A stretch of DNA of 64,000 nt from NCBI GenBank assembly GCA_019321725.1, contig CM033109.1, positions 11,067,993 to 11,131,992 of the forward strand. The letters are read 5' to 3'. The position numbers and the translations under genes were made by a program. Source of the stretch: Paulownia fortunei (taxonomy: Eukaryota > Streptophyta > Magnoliopsida > Lamiales > Paulowniaceae). Shown here in pieces: positions 47,076-57,489 of the stretch (position 1 is its first letter; each line of letters begins with the position of its first letter). Below the pieces are notes generated by a model, which saw only the letters and a list, made by a program, of their open reading frames with translations, was not told the DNA's origin and ran no database searches.

Positions 47076-49850
47076 ATGACAACCCTTAAGCTTGGAAGTG
47101 AAGCAAATGCTACTTTATTAGCTAAAGGAATAATCCACTTAGCTCTGGATGGAATTGCGGTAGTTTTATTTATTTACCTTTGGCATCAAAATGATACTAA
47201 GAATAGAATCTTACTAAACAGAGAAAGTTTGATTAAAAATCAAAGGATGAAAATGTTATATAGTTCTTGATGTTGATACAATTACAAATGATTTATATAA
47301 TTACAAATTCCATGCTATTCATTCAACAAAATAAACATAAATTAGATGATCATGGTTCTACATACTTGTGGCATGCGTGATTAGGACATATCTCTAAGAA
47401 AAGAGTTCATATTATGCTCAATTGCTTGATCTTTTGGACGAGCAAGAAATGCCAATATGTGAATCTTGACTTAAGGGAAAGATGACCAAATCACCATTTG
47501 TCGAATAAGTGGAGATGCTGTAAATCCCTTGGATTTGATCAATACAGATATATATACTAAGTGTTAGTGTCTAAGGAAACTACTACTATGTCGTTATCTT
47601 TACCAATGATTTTTCAAGGTATGGGTATGTGTATCTTTTGAGATACAAGTCTAAATCCTTTTAAAGGTTCAAAAAACTTTAGGCTTGAAGTAAAGAAACA
47701 AACTCGGCAAAGTATTAAGGTTTCTTGATCTGATCAAGGAAGCGAATACTAAAGGTCAAAGTTTTTTGATTAACTAAGAGAGAATTAGATTCTATCATAG
47801 TAGACTCTACCTGTTACTCTATAATTGAATAGGGTAGTTGAGCGTAGGAATTGAACTTTATTAGATATGGTTCAGTTCCTGATGAGTTTCACAAGACTTC
47901 CTCTCGCATTCTAGGGCTATGCTCTAGAATCGATGATATTCTTACTAAAAAGAGTGCCACTTAAATTGATGCCAAAAAAGTCATATCAAATATGATGTGG
48001 GAAAAACCACTTATATAAATACCTAAGGGTGAGAGGGGGTCTGCTTATGCAAAATAACTAGTGGGAGATAAGTTGGATACGAGATCCACCTTATGTAAGT
48101 TTGTGAGATATTTGAGTAATCTATCCAATACCATTTCTATGACCTCTCGGAACAAATGATGTTTGTTTTTAGGAACACCACCTTCTTGTCGAAGGAGTTT
48201 CTATAGAAAATGCTAGATCATATATCTTGAAGAAATTCAAAAACCATAAAAATCTCTAACACAAAATAGTAGTGCATGAATGAATTACTTAATTCTAAGT
48301 ACACAATAATCAAAAAAGATCCAAAAGGGTCTCGAGACCATCTATACGATATCTTGTTATATAACAATAAAAAGGATTTCTATTTGGATATTGATCCAAG
48401 GAACTAAGGAGTAAAGATAACATGAACTCTATGTACTCCTACACAGTATAAACCTTGGTGGACCCATCATAGGGTATTATATCCATTGGCTGCAAATGGG
48501 TCCACAAGTGAAAGCTCGGAGTATAAGAGGAGGTGTCGACCTATAAGGCATGACTGGTATCGAAGGGTTATGCTCAAAGTCAAAGTGTTGACTATTGAGG
48601 AAACATTTTACTAGACAATGTCAAAGCCTATTAGTATCTTGTTAGCCATATATGTGCATTGTGATTACCAAAAATGGGAGATGGATGTGAACATTGCTTT
48701 TTCAATAAGGGTATTGTGAATGAGATATTTATGAAGCAACATAGTGCTTTATATCCACAGAAGGCTAGAAAAATATTTGCAAGGTTTAGATGTCCACTTA
48801 TACACTCAAACAAACTTCCCAAAGGTAGAACATTCAATTCGCTGAGGCAACCAAATAGTTTGATTCCTTTAGGAATACGGATGAAACAAGTGTGTACAAG
48901 AAGGTTAGTGAGAGCATAGTGAGGTTTATTGTGCTTTTCATTGGTGACATTCTACTTATAGGGATGATATAAAAATGTTGCAGTCATCTAGAACTTGTCA
49001 TCTACTAAGTTCTCCATGAGGGATTTGAGAAAATCATCCTAGAGATTGGGGATCTAGATCTATAAAGAGTTAAGAGGATGCTCGAACTAACCTAAATCTA
49101 TGTACATAGATAGATGCTAAAAAAAGTTTAGCATAGAGGGATCTAAGAATGGATTGTAGCTTATGAGTCATAGGTTTTCTCTTTCAAAGTCTATGTCCCC
49201 AAAGACTTCTAGAAAAAAGAGAAAAAATAACTCATATACTACATGCATCTACTGTTGGAAGCATAATGTATGTAAGTCTACGTACAAGATGAAATATCAT
49301 AAATGCTCAAAATGTCACGAACAAATATCAATCTATTCCATGCAAAAAGCATAGAAAGCCTCAGTACTTATGAAGCAGTGAAGATGTCTTCTTGGAGTAT
49401 GGTTATAGATAACTGAAACTAAGATATTTTATATAGCTTTTTAGTCCAAAATAAATGACTCAAAGTTTGTGTTTAGATTTTAATTCATCCTAAATGGTGG
49501 GGCGATTAGTTAGAAAGAGTTCCAAGCTTGAAACAAGTGTAGAGTCCACCATTGAAGGTGAATACATCATTGCATATGATGCAATAAGAGAGGGTGTTTA
49601 GATAAGGAACTTCATCCAAGAGTTGGGCATAGTTTTGGCTGTTGTCGATCCAGTTGCGGTCTATAGTGATAACAATGGGGCTATTGTACAAGTAAAGAAA
49701 CCAAGATCTCATCAAAGATCCAAGCACATTATGAGGCGATACCACCTGATTCGAGAAATCATTGGTAGAGATGATAACATAGTGAAAAAAGTTGTCTCAA
49801 CAGAAATTATATCACGTCCATTAATTAGACCCTTAGTGTAAAGAGTATGC
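47076..49850 (+). pseudogene. Ty1/copia pol remnant (protease, integrase, RT, RNase H)
   Basis: Broken plus-strand segments appear in normal copia order. 47090-47270: protease-linker text resembling the copy at 54930-55080 (KGIIHLALDG). 47340-47400: GAG-pre-integrase LWHA.LGHISKKR. 47590-47690: integrase FTNDFSRYGYVYLLRYKSKSF. 48540-48600: RT entry VDYEETF. 48670-48700: WEMDVNIAF. 48940: a GDILLIG-type block where the family has the YVDDILL active site. 49160-49200: HRFSLSKSMSPKTS. 49480-49840: RNase H with FILNGGAISWKSSK, YSDNNGAIVQVKKPRSHQRS and MRRYHLIREIIGRDD. Stops and frameshifts are frequent. The best open piece is 49623-49841. Confidence 0.85.
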
Positions 49851-50261
49851 AATGCACATCTTGGGAAGACAGGCCTAAGATACTGGGTAATTGACTCTAG
49901 GACAAGTGAGAGATTATTAGAGTAGTGCCCAACGTACCAAATACTGGTCGTTTCTATATTAATGATGTGAACAATCTCATTCGAAATATATTAATTAATT
50001 AGTATTTCTTTATCTTCAATTGGATTTAGTTAATTAGATTAAGTTCCCAGATCATAGATAACTATGGGGCAAGGTCATGCACATGATGGCGATCATTGAA
50101 TATGCCTCAATAGCTTTATCTAAAACACATTCCTAGTTGAGGTTCATTGAAATGGGATATCGATAAACCCAATAGACTCGTATGCATGATACATGCTTGA
50201 AAAGAGGATGTCTCAATCCATAGGCATCAACGTGTGATGCTAGTACATGTGTGTGGGTGCT
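49851..50261 (+). repeat. 3' non-coding internal end of the copia element
   Basis: This follows the RNase H domain and leads into LTR copy 2. The block 50060-50261 (catgcacatgatggcgatca, gaaatgggatatcg, gtgggtgct) corresponds to 51265-51461 before LTR copy 3. The short gtgggtgct directly before the LTR start is the expected place for the polypurine tract, although it is not pure purine. Confidence 0.65.
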
Positions 50262-50776
50262 TGTTGAAGAACAAGTACACCAAACTAGCCCATAGAAAAT
50301 TCTTAATTGAAAACCTTGTTTGGCGAATGAGAACTTCCAAATTACGATAGTATATTAACTAGTCCTTATACTTGAGGCACCTTGTAGCCTTATGCACGAT
50401 ATCATATACTTTGATATATTTTCCAATTGTATGACAATTACAAAGGGTTTATGCTGGGTGTATGGTCTTCGTGTTTGGAGGTTAATAAGTATCCAACAAA
50501 GGATTCGTCACATATCTGAAAAAATAGGTAAATCTCCTATGTTCTTATAGTCCTCTAATACCTTAGCCAGGCAGGATATATATTAGACGAGGGTTTTCTA
50601 ATGATTCATCTTCGAATCAGTGTGATTTGAAATGAAATCATAGTTGTTAAGTCAAAATAAGGTTTCGACTAATAATCCCTACCCTAAACTTAATCGGGAG
50701 ATTAGCTGATGAAATGACCATATTTGCATGGTACTCGTAAATAAAATAGGTTTGTTTGCTATTCACCAAAGACTAG
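50262..50776 (+). repeat. Ty1/copia LTR, copy 2, truncated
   Basis: It starts TGTTGAAGAACAAGTACACC, similar to copies 1 and 3, and follows them for 515 bp. It is then cut at agactag|TGTAACAC, where an inverted Del-type LTR end begins. The remaining two thirds of the LTR do not reappear beyond that fragment. Confidence 0.8.
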
Positions 50777-51090
50777 TGTAACACACCCACCACTAAATAT
50801 AGATATTGGTATAACAATAATTTTGACAAGGTAGCACATGGGTGTGCATGTGTATATATATATATATTTACTTTTGTCAAATGTAGTACTTTGAGAAACA
50901 GTAAAGTATTTTCTCACATATAACCCTGTATATAGAAAAATTACTATTTATATATAGTCAGCACTTTACATAATAATAATGAATGTAAAAATTAGAATAT
51001 GCCCACAATACAATCAAACAGGTCGTCATCCATGTACACTGATCCTCAAAACTTATAGGAATTCCAATAGCTTGCCCAGTAAGTCCTATT
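50777..51090 (-). repeat. 3'-terminal fragment of a Del-type LTR, inverted
   Basis: The plus strand reads TGTAACACACCCACCACTAA, the reverse complement of the Del-type LTR end near 9555-9576 and 17355-17375, and follows that LTR backwards for about 310 bp (TA/CA microsatellite at 50848-50868, tatatagtcagcactt, and atgtacactgatcctca near 51032). It ends near 51090, where copia 3' internal sequence resumes, so it replaced the rest of copia LTR copy 2. Confidence 0.85.
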
Positions 51091-51461
51091 AGAATAGGAT
51101 GCCCAACGCCCCAATTAGATTGAGTGTATTATACTCTTTTGCTTTTGTAAAGATAATCTTATTAGGAATCATATTAATAAAAAGGCATTTTCTTTATCTT
51201 ATGTCTTGTATTTTTTTATTTATGCACATAAGATAAAGTCCTTAGACCAAATTTAGCTACGGGGCATGGTCGCGCATATGATGGCGATCATGGAACATGC
51301 CTCTAAGGTTTTGGTCTTAAATAAGTTTGAGTTGAGAGCTTTTTGAGATGGGACATCAAATAGCTCAGTAAGACTAGTACATATAATGCATGCTCGTGAG
51401 ACGAGGATGTCACATTCCATTAGCATTAGTGTAGAGACGTAAGTGTATATATGTGGGTGCT
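51091..51461 (+). repeat. 3' internal end of another copia element
   Basis: It starts near aggatgcccaacgcccca and contains attagattgagtgtatta, then the same block that precedes LTR copies 1 and 2 (ggtcgcgcatatgatggcga at 51267, gagatgggacatca at 51346). No coding sequence lies upstream of it, so this is only the tail of an element. Confidence 0.65.
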
Positions 51462-53267
51462 TGTTAGGGAACAAGTACACTGAATATGGCCCACAAGAAA
51501 TTCTTTGTCGGAGGCTTTGCCCGTCGAAATAAGAATTTTTATGTTGCGATAGTACACGATTAGTCTTCAGACTTGAGGCACGATAGTAGCCTTATTTGCA
51601 TCCTGCAACACTTTGATATATCTTCTGATTGCTTGACAATTACAAAGGGGGTATGTTGGGTGTTGCACTGGTGTGCATGGAGGTTTGTCAGTGGTCAACA
51701 TAGAATTCGACACTTGTCTTTTTAAATAAGGGAATCTCCTATGTTTTTCATAGTTCATGATTCAAAACTTTGGCCAAGGCAGTATGAATTGTGATTCATC
51801 AAGAATCATTGGAACTTGAAATGGGATCATAGTTATAATCCATGCCTTAGATTCAATCAGGAGATTAGCTGTCGAAAGGATCGTACGTGTATGGTACTCG
51901 CAACTGAAATAGGTTTACTCGCTATTTCACCTAAGACTAGTTTGCCATGATTACTTGCTAGGTGTTTTCATGGATAGTGAGGTTCTTGGAATTAAGGAGT
52001 TGATTCCAAGCGGATTAATTAATTAGATTAATTAATTGAAATAATTATTATTCATAAGTTGTAAATGTTGCAAACCCACTACTAGCTTAGTAGTGAACCT
52101 AAGAGGCCGCACATCTTTATGCAAATTAACATTTCTAATTTTAGATTTTATCCAATGGTTGGAAATTAATTAATTAATACTGATCAATTAATTAATGAAG
52201 GGTTCTATTTAATTTAATGGTTAAATTAAATTATTCAATTAAGTAATTGGATTATTTAATTGGACCTAATTTGATTAGGAAGCCCAATTGGAGTAAATTA
52301 AATTAATCAATTGGATTGATTAAATTGGGATTGAATCAATTGAATTGATTTGGGGATTTTTGAGTTCAAGCCCAAAATAATGTGGGTCATTTAAAAAGCC
52401 CACTAAAGTATGAAGAGAATAAATTAAATAAATATGATTTATTTAATTAATATATTTATAGATAAATAAATATAGTGACCAATTTTATGGGATAAAATAG
52501 GCCACTAAGATTTAATATAATTATAGTATATATATATGATATATATCTATCTTGATATTATTTTAAAAGTTCAAATTAATATCAACAATGTATGTAGACA
52601 ATTTTGTAGTCTCAAATTATTCCACATACAATAGGAGAGAGAAAAGAGAAGAGTTCTTGGAAGATTTGGAATCCTTCCAAAATAAGGTTTTGAAATAGTT
52701 CAAAATTGAAAAACTTTCCAAGAGTTGGAAAATGATTAAAATTTTCAGCCTATATATATATGAGGGATGAAAATTACATAATTCAATTCAAAAATTTGAG
52801 CAAAAAATATTTTGTTTAAAGTCTTCTATTTTTACTCTCCAAGAAAAGAAAAGAAAGAAAAAGAAAAATTAGTTTCTTGTTATTCTCTTCATATTATTGT
52901 TTCAAGAACTTAAAGAATTAATCTTTATTGTTCTTGAAAATTTACTCCGGTTCTAGATTAGTAAATAATTAAAAGAATACTAGCGAATCCTTTTGATTGG
53001 TGTTGCTTTTTCGTATTGTGGACCTAATAGAGGGGAGACACTTGGATCTCTGCGAGTTCTGATAGTCCAGGATAAGCAATTGATTGCTTCATTTCCTACA
53101 ACAACTGGAGTGCACGAAAGGTATAATCCGATTTTATATTATTTATATATTCACTTGAATAAGGGCGATCGTTAAAATCACTTTCGAATTAAAGGAGTTA
53201 AATTTATGTTTGATAAAAATTTTAATTTTCCGTTGCGTATACACCTTCTGTTATAGCGAACCCAACA
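51462..53267 (+). repeat. Ty1/copia LTR, copy 3
   Basis: 1,806 bp, TGTTAGGGAACAAG to GAACCCAACA, nearly equal in length to copy 1 (1,808 bp). As in copy 1, the middle (about 52010-52350) is dense in AATTAATT-type palindromes. A primer-binding site and copia gag follow directly, so this copy serves as the 5' LTR of the last copia element. Confidence 0.9.
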
Positions 53268-53589
53268 GTGGTATCAGAGCCACGGTTTCACTTATTTAAT
53301 GAATTTCGGATTTATGAATACATGTTTTTAAAATTTTTTAAATTCATGTTAATTATGTAAAATTTAATTTGGCATATTTTCAGAAATTTTTAATTGGAAT
53401 AATTTTAATATTCAAAAAACTAAAAAAAATAAAAAAATTTGATGAATTATTCCAATTATTTTTTTTTTAAAATATGCAAAATCAAATTTTACATAATTAA
53501 CATGAATTTAAACAATTTAAAAATATGTATTCATAAATCCGAAATTCACTAAATAAGTAAAACTGTGGCTCTAATACCACTGTTGGGTT
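53259..53589. repeat. Inverted repeat duplicating the LTR end and primer-binding site
   Basis: The left arm 53259-53405 (AACCCAACA, the primer-binding site, then leader) is reverse-complementary to the right arm 53445-53589 over about 146 bp, with a loop of about 39 A/T-rich bases. The shared phrases gaatttcggatttatgaata and attcatgttaattatgtaaa are identical between arms, and I count about 90% identity overall. The right arm therefore carries the LTR terminus and a primer-binding site on the minus strand. Confidence 0.9.
53269..53288 (+). other. Primer-binding site, tRNA-Met type
   Basis: TGGTATCAGAGCCACGGTTT, one base after the LTR end, is a textbook plant copia primer-binding site. A mutated copy on the opposite strand lies at 53563-53579. 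Confidence 0.95.
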
Positions 53590-53690
53590 ACGAACGCCGG
53601 GTGACGGGCGCTCGTTGTCGGGCGCACCGGCACCCACTGCCTGGTGCCTGCACGTGCAGCCGTCGGGTGTTTGACACCCGACGCCTGTGT
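53590..53690 (+). other. GC-rich hairpin-bearing leader of the last copia element
   Basis: About 100 bases of much higher GC content than the surroundings. It contains GGCACC/GGTGCC (53629-53634 with 53643-53648), the 12-bp palindrome CTGCACGTGCAG (53648-53659) and a perfect 10-bp stem CGTCGGGTGT/ACACCCGACG (53661-53670 with 53674-53683, three-base loop). The position matches the GC-rich leader at 44640-45000 of the neighbouring element. Confidence 0.65.
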
Positions 53691-54275
53691 CATCAATTTT
53701 TTTTTATTTTCATATTTAAACAATTTAAATAAGCAATTAAAATTATTCCATGTTAAAAGAAAAATTGCGTTTAACAATTTGGTAAATTTACATATTTTGA
53801 TAATTACATATGATGTTAATTATGAGCATGTATGGGAAGATCATGAGCCATTGGACCAATGTGATTGATTTTATTTAATATTTTTAGGTTTTAAAATGGG
53901 GCCTGCGAGCCTCTTATTTCATTTATGTAAGTTATTTTATTTTCTGTAAAGAGAGTAGAATAGATGGTAAGGTTTTTCTTTTTCTTTGGAAGACGAAAGA
54001 GAATAAAAAAGAAGGCCCATGTTTGTATGGGATACAATTATGTAATAGAATATGTTCTATTCCATTTTATTACCCTTAGACTGACCTTAGGTTCATTTTT
54101 GGCTTAAATAAACCGCATAGAACTGGTTCATGATCATCCATTTATTTAAGTATTATTAAATGCATGCTTAGGATTTTATTTAATGCTTTTATACTTGCGG
54201 AATGATATTATGATGTTATGCATTAAATAACCAACCTAATATAGTGCTTATGGGATCCTCATTCACCTATAAGAG
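53691..54275 (+). other. Copia leader without recognisable coding sequence
   Basis: AT-rich sequence between the GC-rich leader and the surviving gag. The first 80 or so residues of a copia gag should be encoded in the downstream part but are not readable in any frame, suggesting a deletion or heavy decay. Confidence 0.5.
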
Positions 54276-54839
54276 TTGTATGGTGAAAGAACTTGGCAGT
54301 CGAGATATCAAATTTTAAAAGAGCTTTTCATATGTCATATGACTGAGGGCTCTTCAGTCCATGATCATGGATTGAATATGATAGCCCTTATTGAAAGGCT
54401 GGCGTCCCTTGGAGTCGTTATGGAGAACGAACTCTATACGGACCTTCTGCTACAATCTCTGCCTCCATCATTTGACATCTTTGTTGTCAACTTTAACATG
54501 CACAATATGGAGACTAGTCTCATTGAGCTTGTGAACATATTAAAGACGATTGAGTCCACTATGAAAAAGGACAAGCCGGTTCTGCTTGTTGGATCTTCTT
54601 CCGGATCAAAGGCTAAAAAGCCCAAGAAAGGAAAGAAGAAAGGAAAGGGTTCCTCTAAACCCAACAAGTTGAAAGCTAAGGGCGGTATCAAAAAGGTTTC
54701 TTCTCAAGCCAATGACAAGTGTCATTACTGTGGCAAACCAGGGCACTGGAAGAGGAATTGCAAGGAGTATCTTACAAGCCTGAAGAGTTCAGGTATATAT
54801 TTTGTTGAAGTTAACTTGTTGGTTAACAATACTTCTTAG
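54276..54839 (+). pseudogene. Ty1/copia gag, N-terminally truncated
   Basis: An open stretch of 187 codons that starts in mid-domain; its first codon is TTG, so no proper start remains. Residues 1-95 are the UBN2-type gag region (ERTWQSRYQILKELFICHMT, then LLLQSLPPSFDIFVVNFNM). Residues 105-140 are a lysine-rich basic segment. The zinc knuckle CHYCGKPGHWKRNC (CX2CX4HX4C) at about 54719-54760 is intact. Gag packages element RNA. TAG at 54837 separates it from the protease, in the same frame. Family gags are longer by roughly 80-100 N-terminal residues. Confidence 0.9.
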
Positions 54840-55428
54840 GTATTAGATACCGATTGTGGCTCACATATTTGCAATAATTTGCAGATAATGGAAAGAAGTA
54901 GGAAGCTAGATAGAGGAGAGGAGACGATCCTTAGGATGGGAAATGGAGCAAGAGTTGCTGCATTAGCTATAGGGACCGTTAATCTAGCTTTTAAGAATGG
55001 TTATGTAATAATTTTAAATTATTGTCTTTTTGTTCTAGATATTATTAAGAACATTATCTCTATTCCAGTTTTGGATAGAGAAAGTTTTAGATTTACCATT
55101 GAGAATGGAAATTGTTCTATTTTCAAATGTTCTGATTTTATATATTCTAGTTCTTTGATGAATTGTTTATATACTATTACTCCCCATAACTCCATTTTCA
55201 CAATTCAACAAAATAAAAGAAAATTAGATAATCATGGTTCAATGAGCCTGTGGCATGCAAGATTAGGACATATTTCTAAGAAAAGGTTTAACAAATTGGC
55301 ACAATTGCTTGATCTAACGAAGAGCAAGAACTACCAACTTGTGAATCCTGCCTCAAAGAAAAGATGAGCAAATCTCCATTTGTTGGACAAGTGGAGCGAG
55401 CCAAGTAAATATGTGTACCTTTTAAGGT
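54840..55428 (+). pseudogene. Ty1/copia protease and GAG-pre-integrase, cut by the gap
   Basis: Directly after the gag stop the frame reads VLDTDCGSHICNN. This is the copia protease active site, normally D-T/S-G-C, with the glycine replaced by aspartate (a G-to-A change), which should abolish activity. The segment continues with GNGARVAALAIGTVNLAF, NIISIPVLDRESF and the GAG-pre-integrase motif SLWHARLGHISKKRFNKLAQ near 55245-55300. A frameshift near 55330 precedes the start of the integrase zinc region, and the sequence then enters the N run. The corresponding region at 47090-47530 belongs to the same or a close family. Confidence 0.85.
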
Positions 55429-55528
55429 NNNNNNNNNNNNNNNNNNNNNNNNNNNNNNNNNNNNNNNNNNNNNNNNNNNNNNNNNNNNNNNNNNNNNNNN
55501 NNNNNNNNNNNNNNNNNNNNNNNNNNNN
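55429..55528. other. Assembly gap of 100 N
   Basis: Exactly 100 N, a conventional scaffold gap of unknown true length. It separates copia pol (left) from a tandem array (right). Open frames drawn across it are meaningless. Confidence 1.
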
Positions 55529-56512
55529 ATGGTCAAATCTATTTTCAATAGGGTCAAAAACCAATCCAAGTGTCCCTTGACTCCTTATTGACCACAACAT
55601 AGGTAATAGAATAGATATTATTGTTGGGGTCAACCCCTATAGCTATTAATACTACTCCCCTATGAGAGCCATTTATGTGAAACCCACCTACCTTAATGAA
55701 AGACCTACATCCAATAGAAAATCTAATTTTCAAATCATGTAAGTGGAAATAAATGCTGTCAGACCTATACTCACCACTTAATTGATCAATTCCTTTGATT
55801 ATAGTAGAACTAGGGTTTGTTCTTTTTATTTCATTTGTATAATCCTGGACCAATGAATACTGCTCACTATACTTTCCTCAATCATTTCGATGCATTTCTT
55901 CTTGCCGTATATTCTTGATAATTTGAGATATGGTATCTAATGTCCTCCATGACAATAATCCTAAAGCCTTTCATATATCTCCTAGGGTTAGAATTGAATT
56001 ATTTGGACATATTTTCCCGATAACCAATTGGATTTCATGTTTTTTACAAGAAAACTCATCCCACAAGTGGGATTAGGGTAGTACTAACCTTATTTGAAAT
56101 GTGCATTCATTTGTAAACTTATACGCCTTAATCTTCCACCTACAATCCTTGTCAGCACACTTAGTGTATACTCTAACCATATCATTTTTAGTGATGTTTA
56201 TGTTCCTTTAGGTTTTTGTTGGCATGTGAATGTATTCCAGTGTTAACATGGTTTGTCATTAAACCACTCAGCTACCCTCTCATCTATAGCACTCATTTCC
56301 ATTATCCTTCTCCAAAATTCATTCACTATTATATCCTTAACCGCCTTCTACAAAGCACTCTTAAATGTTTGACCAACCCATCATTTTTTGAAGTTAGAGC
56401 GCGTGTGCCTAACACAAAACATATTACCAAAATTAGGGAACACCTCCTGAAACTCTTGATTCGGGCCTTATTTATCAGACATGAAAGTATACTTATAATC
56501 CTTCTCAATGTT
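55529..56512 (-). pseudogene. MULE transposase unit 1
   Basis: The minus-strand segment 55554-55853 reads YTNEIKRTNPSSTIIKGIDQ, then CRSFIKVGGFHINGSHRGVV and AIGVDPNNNIYSITYVVVNK, ending RDTWIGF. This is the MULE catalytic region around the first catalytic aspartate, although the family's LDG has become VGG here (D to G), a missing key residue. Upstream on the minus strand are zinc-binding text (near 56150-56100, KCADKDCRWKI) and, at the far end, tail text with stops. A transposase of this type cuts and moves Mutator-like DNA elements. It is inactive by truncation, stops and the lost aspartate. Confidence 0.8.
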
Positions 56513-57489
56513 CAAATCTATTTTCAATAGGGCCAAAACCAATCCAAGTGTCCCTTGACGCCTTATTGACCACAACATACGTAATAGAATTGATATTATT
56601 GTTGGGGTCAACCCCTGTAGCTATTAATACTACTCACCTATGAGAGCTATTTACGTGACACCCACCTACCCTAATGAAAGACCTACAACCAATAGAAAAT
56701 CTTATTTTCAAATCATGTATGTAGAAATAAATGCTGTCAGACCTATACTCACCACTTAATTGATCAATTCCTTTGATTATAGTAGAACTAGGGTTTGTTC
56801 TTTTTATTTCATTTGTATAATCCTGAACTAATGAATACTGCTCACTATACTTTCCTCAATCATTTCGATGGCATTTCTTTTTGCCCTATATTCTTGATCA
56901 TTTGAGATATGGTATCTAATGTCCTCCATGACAATAATCCTAAAGCTTTTCATATATCTCATAGGGTTAGAATTGAATTATTTGGACATATTTTCTAGAT
57001 AACCAGTTGGATTTCATGTTTTTTACAAGAAAACTCTTCCCACAAGTGTGATTACGGTAGTACTACTTATTTGAAATGTGCATTCAATTGTAACCTTATG
57101 CGCATAAATCTTCCATCTACAATCTTTGTCAGCACACTTAGTGTATACTCTAATCTAATCATTTTTAGTGATGTTTATGTTCCTTTAGGTTTTTGTTGGC
57201 ATGTGAATGTATTCCAGTGTTGACGTGGTTGTCATTAAACCACTCTGCTACCTTCTCATCTATAGCACTCATTTCCATTATCCTTCTCCTAAATTCATTC
57301 ACTATTGTATCCTTAACCGCCTTCTACAAAGCACTCTTAAATGTTTGACCAAACCCATTATTTTTTGAAGTTATTACGCATGTGCTTAACACAAAACATA
57401 TGACCAAAATTAGGGAACATCTCCTGAAAGGCGTAAATCGGGCCCTGTTTATTAAACATGAGAGTATACTTATAATCCTTCTCAATGTT
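56513..57489 (-). pseudogene. MULE transposase unit 2
   Basis: Same order as the other units on the minus strand: tail (FP..GH.FCVKHMRNN-like text near 57430-57350), KAVKDTIVNEF and DEKVAEWFND-like text near 57340-57240, then zinc-binding CADKDCRWKI near 57130, then catalytic text near 56840-56520. Stops are frequent. The substitution pattern (for example ggccaaaacc at 56531) distinguishes it from its neighbours. Confidence 0.75.

Noticed and set aside
49163..49354. Open frame with CIYCWKHNVC and KCSKCHEQ, looking like a zinc-binding protein
   Set aside because: In shifted frames the same DNA reads as the conserved copia RT tail after SKSMSPKTS, so the cysteines are a frameshift artefact.
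55288..55633. Open frames running across the N gap
   Set aside because: They translate N as X, and the two sides belong to different elements on different strands.
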